Assembly (NCBI GenBank): GCA_030149625.1
Contig: JASLHP010000131.1
Location: 1-8,165 of the forward strand
From: Solirubrobacteraceae bacterium
GTDB lineage: Bacteria > Actinomycetota > Thermoleophilia > Solirubrobacterales > Solirubrobacteraceae
Length of the DNA: 8,165 bases
Direction: 5' to 3'
Part shown: positions 6,146 to 8,165 of the stretch, piece by piece
Layout of the letters: each line of letters begins with the position of its first letter
Position numbering within the stretch: position 1 is the stretch's first letter
Notes under the pieces: generated by a model
The model's input: only the letters and a program-made list of their open reading frames with translations
Databases searched by the model: none
What the model was told of the DNA's origin: nothing
Position numbers and translations under genes: made by a program

Positions 6146-6400
6146 CTAGGTGTCTCGGCGACGTTCATCGATACCGGAGCCGACGCTGTCGCGCACGATA
6201 CGACTCGTCCGACAGGCCATCGCCAGTGCCACGACCCAGCCGATTAGAGTCCATCCGAGGAAGCAGTTGATCACCGCCACGCTGCCCTGGTTGGTGACCT
6301 TCCGGGTGACGGCGACGATTGTCGGCAAGAAGTAGGCGCCGATCACAATGATGACTATGAAGAGAGCAGCTCCTCCGCCACCGTTTGAGTTGGCTAGCAC
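6146..6400 (-). CDS. Superinfection-immunity family membrane protein (Imm_superinfect)
   Basis: The 84-residue product starts VLANSNGGGGAALF and has two membrane segments. The first is ALFIVIIVIGAYFLPTIVAV. The second contains NCFLGWTLIGWVVALAMA. The pattern FLPTIVAVxRK...INxFLGWTxIGWVVALxxA is the signature of the family named after the phage T4 Imm superinfection-immunity protein. In T4, Imm blocks entry of a second phage genome. Most bacterial members are chromosomal with no proven role, so phage defence should not be assumed. The start is chosen as GTG at 6400 because GAAAGGA (plus-strand 6406-6412) lies five bases upstream. Longer in-frame starts at 6448 and 6484 would add a non-conserved N-terminus and have no such site. 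The C-terminal tail is basic and acidic. Confidence 0.82.
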   Translation of the reverse strand: MLANSNGGGGAALFIVIIVIGAYFLPTIVAVTRKVTNQGSVAVINCFLGWTLIGWVVALAMACRTSRIVRDSVGSGIDERRRDT

Positions 6401-6448
6401 GTTGGTCCTTTCGATGGTGAGATTTTGCGCCCGGCTCGTTATCGACAT

Positions 6449-6470
6449 ACCCGAGACCGAACCCGAGACC
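6449..6470. repeat. 12-bp-period tandem repeat upstream of the Imm-family gene
   Basis: ACCCGAGACC occurs at 6449-6458 and again at 6461-6470, separated by GA, giving a 12-base period. It lies about 50 bases upstream of the GTG start of the superinfection-immunity gene, in its probable promoter or leader. Two direct copies roughly one helical turn apart are compatible with a dimeric regulator site, but chance is not excluded. Confidence 0.4.
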
Positions 6471-6582
6471 CGGCATGATCCCATTCATCTGATCTCTCGG
6501 CCGCCCGATCGGTCACCCAAGACGCGAACTGGCGGGCACGTCATCTGACGCACCGTGAGGGGCGCGGCGCCGAGCCATTGCG

Positions 6583-7017
6583 ATGTGGCTCCCGCTGCGC
6601 GCGCGGAGCGCATCCTGCGAGCTGCCTCGTTCGCCCATCACCATCGCCGGCATCTCCTTCGATCATCACCACTGCGACGAACGCGGCGACGTGCTCTACC
6701 TCAACGTCGGCGAGCCGCGGCCAGCGGCACGCGGCCTCGAGACGCCAGACGGCCACGCGATCCATTACGACGAGTCCGGGCCCGTAATCGGCATCCCGCT
6801 CCTCAACGTCCGGCGCACGCTTGAACGAGACGGGCAGCTCACCGTCAGTCTGCCGCCCGAGCACCTGGCCGGCAGACGATCTACAGCCGATCCTCGCTGC
6901 CGCCTGACCGGGCTCATCTGGAGCACAGTCACGGGAGGAGTCGGCCCGTTCAGCGCCAGTGGCACGGACGACACTCGCAGACCACGATCTCGGGGGACGA
7001 GCGTCGTGGGCGCTTAG
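6583..7017 (+). CDS. DUF2283 family protein with apparently frameshifted C-terminus
   Basis: The frame is 144 residues long, but only about 19-97 look native. PITIAGISFDHHHCDERGDV and LYLNVGEPRPAARGLETPDG, then HAIHYDESGPVIGIPLLNVR, form the small beta fold of DUF2283 (core pattern DVLYLxxGEP...YDxxGxVIGIxLLN). No biochemical function is known for the family. After LPPEHLAG (about 90-97) the sequence becomes an atypical Arg/Ser/Thr-rich tail. Dropping one base of GCCGGCA near 6868-6874 would instead give ADDLQPILAAA and a stop at 6905-6907, an ending typical of these proteins. A one-base insertion is therefore likely. The N-terminal 18 residues from the ATG at 6583 are also unlike the family, and no good ribosome binding site was seen. 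Confidence 0.78.
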   Translation: MWLPLRARSASCELPRSPITIAGISFDHHHCDERGDVLYLNVGEPRPAARGLETPDGHAIHYDESGPVIGIPLLNVRRTLERDGQLTVSLPPEHLAGRRSTADPRCRLTGLIWSTVTGGVGPFSASGTDDTRRPRSRGTSVVGA

Positions 7018-7643
7018 CGCTTTCGCGAGCTCCTTGGCCAGCTTTTGCAGCGAGTCACCTTTCCCTTTAGCGCCTGTACCCTCCGTGGGTGCTGCTTCGC
7101 TGCTCAATCCCATGACGTGGACGGCCTCGCGCGTAGGTCCACGCTTTGTAAGGGAGGGACGGGAGGCTCGTCACGAGCCAGCGAGAGTGATCACGATCAG
7201 GCCTGCAACCACGTCGCCGCGACCACTCCGCGTGCCGTCCGCGCCGGCGAGGGCGAGCTTGCGTCGTAGCCGCAGGCGGGCCTATCCACGGTGCGCCTGG
7301 AGCTTCCGCGCGGCAGCCGCATACCTCGCGCACCATATCCGCCGTCTCATGTACGCGCGACAGGTCGCGCGGGATGCGCGAGCAGCGCGAATCCATCCGA
7401 CGGAGCTCGACCGGCACGCTCCGTCGTACGTGGCCGTGCGGGTGCCACATCGACCTTGAGCGGACCGCGCACCCTCCCGCAGGACCGTCGATCATGCTGT
7501 GGCGGCGCATGAGCCCACCACGGAGCAGACCCCGCGCTTAATCTCAAGGGGTCAATTCGGCTGCTGCGACGGAGCCTTGACCAAAGCCGAAAGGGGAACG
7601 TGGGCAAAGCGACCGATCGGGTCACCGACGCACCTGAGCCGGG
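7018..7643. other. Gene-poor stretch without recognisable genes
   Basis: No open frame on either strand here has a recognisable domain or convincing coding character. Most are Arg/Pro/Ser-rich shadows. Two weak candidates deserve mention. The first is a minus-strand ATG at 7113 opening MGLSSEAAPTEGTGAKGKGD followed by SLQKLAKELAKALSA, a lysine-rich amphipathic helix, after which the frame runs antisense through the DUF2283 gene. The second is the interrupted ORF at 7171-7350, listed separately. No tRNA, repeat array or mobile-element end was seen. The stretch ends at the palindromic terminator. Confidence 0.5.
7171..7350 (-). pseudogene. Possible small membrane-tail ORF with in-frame TAG
   Basis: From an ATG at 7350 the frame reads MRRRIWCARYAAAARKLQAH then RG, meets TAG at 7282-7284, and continues without another stop as ARLRLRRKLALAGADGTRSG, then RGDVVAGLIVITLAGS, to TGA at 7171-7173. 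The last part is a short hydrophobic segment and the whole would be a 59-residue basic protein with a C-terminal helix. It has no ribosome binding site and no recognised family. The stop, together with the neighbouring frameshifts, suggests decay, but chance is a real possibility. Confidence 0.2.
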
Positions 7644-7677
7644 CATAGGAAAGCCCCGCATGCGGGGCTTTCCTATG
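7644..7677. terminator. Perfect 34-bp palindrome, probable bidirectional terminator
   Basis: The sequence is its own reverse complement over all 34 bases. The stem is AGGAAAGCCCC paired with GGGGCTTTCCT, around a GCATGC centre. The GC-rich core flanked by A-run and T-run is the form of a Rho-independent terminator that works in both directions. It sits between the gene-poor stretch and the minus-strand membrane gene, whose stop codon (7673-7675) falls inside one arm. Confidence 0.8.
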
Positions 7678-7939
7678 GGCGATACTGGTTGGGAGGGTGC
7701 GAAACTTGGCTTGTTAAAGCGGGACCCGCATGGTGGAGTCGAAGAGCCTCCACCGTTCCGCCCACGAGGTAGAAGAACGCGACGGCACCCGCTAGCCCTC
7801 CAACAGCAGTCCAGGCGTTGAGCCAGGCATCACGGCCCCAGCCCAGAGGCTGTGGGTCGGCCACTGCCGGGGTCACAGCACAGGTCGCCTGCTCATTCTT
7901 CGTGACGACTGGTGCCTGCTCGACTCCCATCTTCGTCAT
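7673..7939 (-). CDS. Small single-helix membrane protein, unknown function
   Basis: The 88-residue product begins MTKMGVEQAPVVTKNEQATC. Residues 33-63 hold WGRDAWLNAWTAVGGLAGAV then AFFYLVGGTVE, containing one membrane helix, followed by a short His/Pro-containing tail ending HPPNQYRP. No family was recognised. The ATG at 7939 is supported by GGAGG (plus-strand 7951-7955), although the 11-base spacing is long. A second ATG at 7930 would be even further away. The stop lies inside the terminator palindrome, a compact arrangement that supports a real expressed unit. It stands alone, divergent from the partial gene at the right edge. A 7-bp hairpin (GGTGGAG/CTCCACC, 7732-7754) lies within the coding region. 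Confidence 0.62.
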   Translation of the reverse strand: MTKMGVEQAPVVTKNEQATCAVTPAVADPQPLGWGRDAWLNAWTAVGGLAGAVAFFYLVGGTVEALRLHHAGPALTSQVSHPPNQYRP

Positions 7940-8070
7940 CTTCGCAGGGACCTCCGTTGGAGCATCGCATGCGCACCTACTGATGGTTTTCTCAGGGCGA
8001 TAATCCAGCGGCGGACGATCCGTTCAGGGGGCCCCAGATTCGCTCCCCCGTTGCGTCCACAAGGCGTGTT

Positions 8071-8084
8071 CGAAGGCATGTTCG
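8071..8084 (+). promoter_or_regulatory. LexA (SOS) box-like palindrome
   Basis: CGAAGGCATGTTCG differs at one position from the actinobacterial SOS-box form CGAAC-N4-GTTCG, and the flanking T and A extend the match outward. It ends 28 bases before the ATG at 8113, a normal position for a LexA operator overlapping a promoter. It also overlaps a 12-base tandem repeat (AAGGCGTGTTCG at 8061-8072, AAGGCATGTTCG at 8073-8084), so the palindrome could be partly a by-product of that repeat. Confidence 0.4.
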
Positions 8085-8112
8085 ATCCGAGCTGGCTGCC
8101 ACAATCGACTAG

Positions 8113-8165
8113 ATGAGACTGGTGAAATCGCGGGACGGCATTCCCACCCCGAAGGAAATACGCAA
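8113..8165 (+). CDS. Start of an unidentified gene, truncated by window edge
   Basis: Seventeen codons are visible: MRLVKSRDGIPTPKEIR. A TAG directly precedes the ATG in the same frame, so translation cannot start earlier. GTG at 8122 is the only close alternative. No ribosome binding site is visible, so a leaderless message is possible. Too little is present to assign a family. The LexA-like palindrome just upstream would suggest DNA-damage control if real. Confidence 0.4.
   Translation, partial: MRLVKSRDGIPTPKEIR

Noticed and set aside
6541..7113. A 190-codon minus-strand frame
   Set aside because: Apart from a lysine-rich helix at its start it is antisense to the DUF2283 domain and has no protein-like features there.
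7067..7510. A 147-codon minus-strand frame in the gene-poor stretch
   Set aside because: Arg/Pro/Cys-rich composition, no domain, no ribosome binding site.
7732..7754. GGTGGAG/CTCCACC hairpin considered as a terminator or part of a tRNA
   Set aside because: It lies inside a coding region with no T-tract, and the surroundings do not form a cloverleaf.

Overview
The window is GC-rich, densely coding DNA with the alanine/arginine-heavy codon use of a high-GC actinobacterium. The closest feel is Thermoleophilia (Solirubrobacterales/Gaiellales-like). This rests on protein style: a peptidoglycan hydrolase with WxxSLxRSxARR-type N-terminal motifs, a DUF2283 protein and a SHOCT protein. It is an inference, not a marker-gene assignment.

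Layout. Positions 1-309 (minus) hold the N-terminus of a ComM/YifB-type AAA+ protein that runs off the left edge. Positions 388-2148 (minus) encode a 586-residue secreted or anchored cell-wall hydrolase with three PG_binding_1 domains and a C-terminal NlpC/P60-like peptidase. Its leader, 2177-2322 on the minus strand, is a well-formed cyclic di-AMP (ydaO/yuaA) riboswitch and is the clearest regulatory element in the window. Divergently, 2445-3622 (plus) is a two-gene unit: a SCO1/SenC copper chaperone and a TlpA-like thioredoxin, a pairing that fits cytochrome oxidase copper-site assembly. Converging on it is a minus-strand pair, 3672-5116: a secreted protein with a Cache-like sensor core but no kinase, and a VOC-family protein.

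From about 5.2 kb the window changes to small genes, several of them apparently broken. They are: a two-helix membrane protein with its own promoter (5221-5498); a TM-plus-SHOCT gene whose two halves lie in different frames (5518-5927); an intact superinfection-immunity-family membrane protein with a GTG start (6146-6400); a DUF2283 protein whose last residues seem shifted by one base (6583-7017); and a possible small membrane ORF with an in-frame stop (7171-7350). Positions 7018-7643 are otherwise gene-poor. A 34-bp perfect palindrome (7644-7677) looks like a bidirectional terminator and overlaps the stop codon of a one-helix membrane protein (7673-7939, minus). The right edge holds a LexA-box-like palindrome (8071-8084) just upstream of the first 17 codons of an unidentified gene (8113-8165).

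The intact genes are mostly envelope or periplasm directed: wall hydrolysis under c-di-AMP control, periplasmic redox and copper handling, a secreted sensor-like protein and several small membrane proteins. No tRNA, rRNA, CRISPR array, transposase or integrase was seen.
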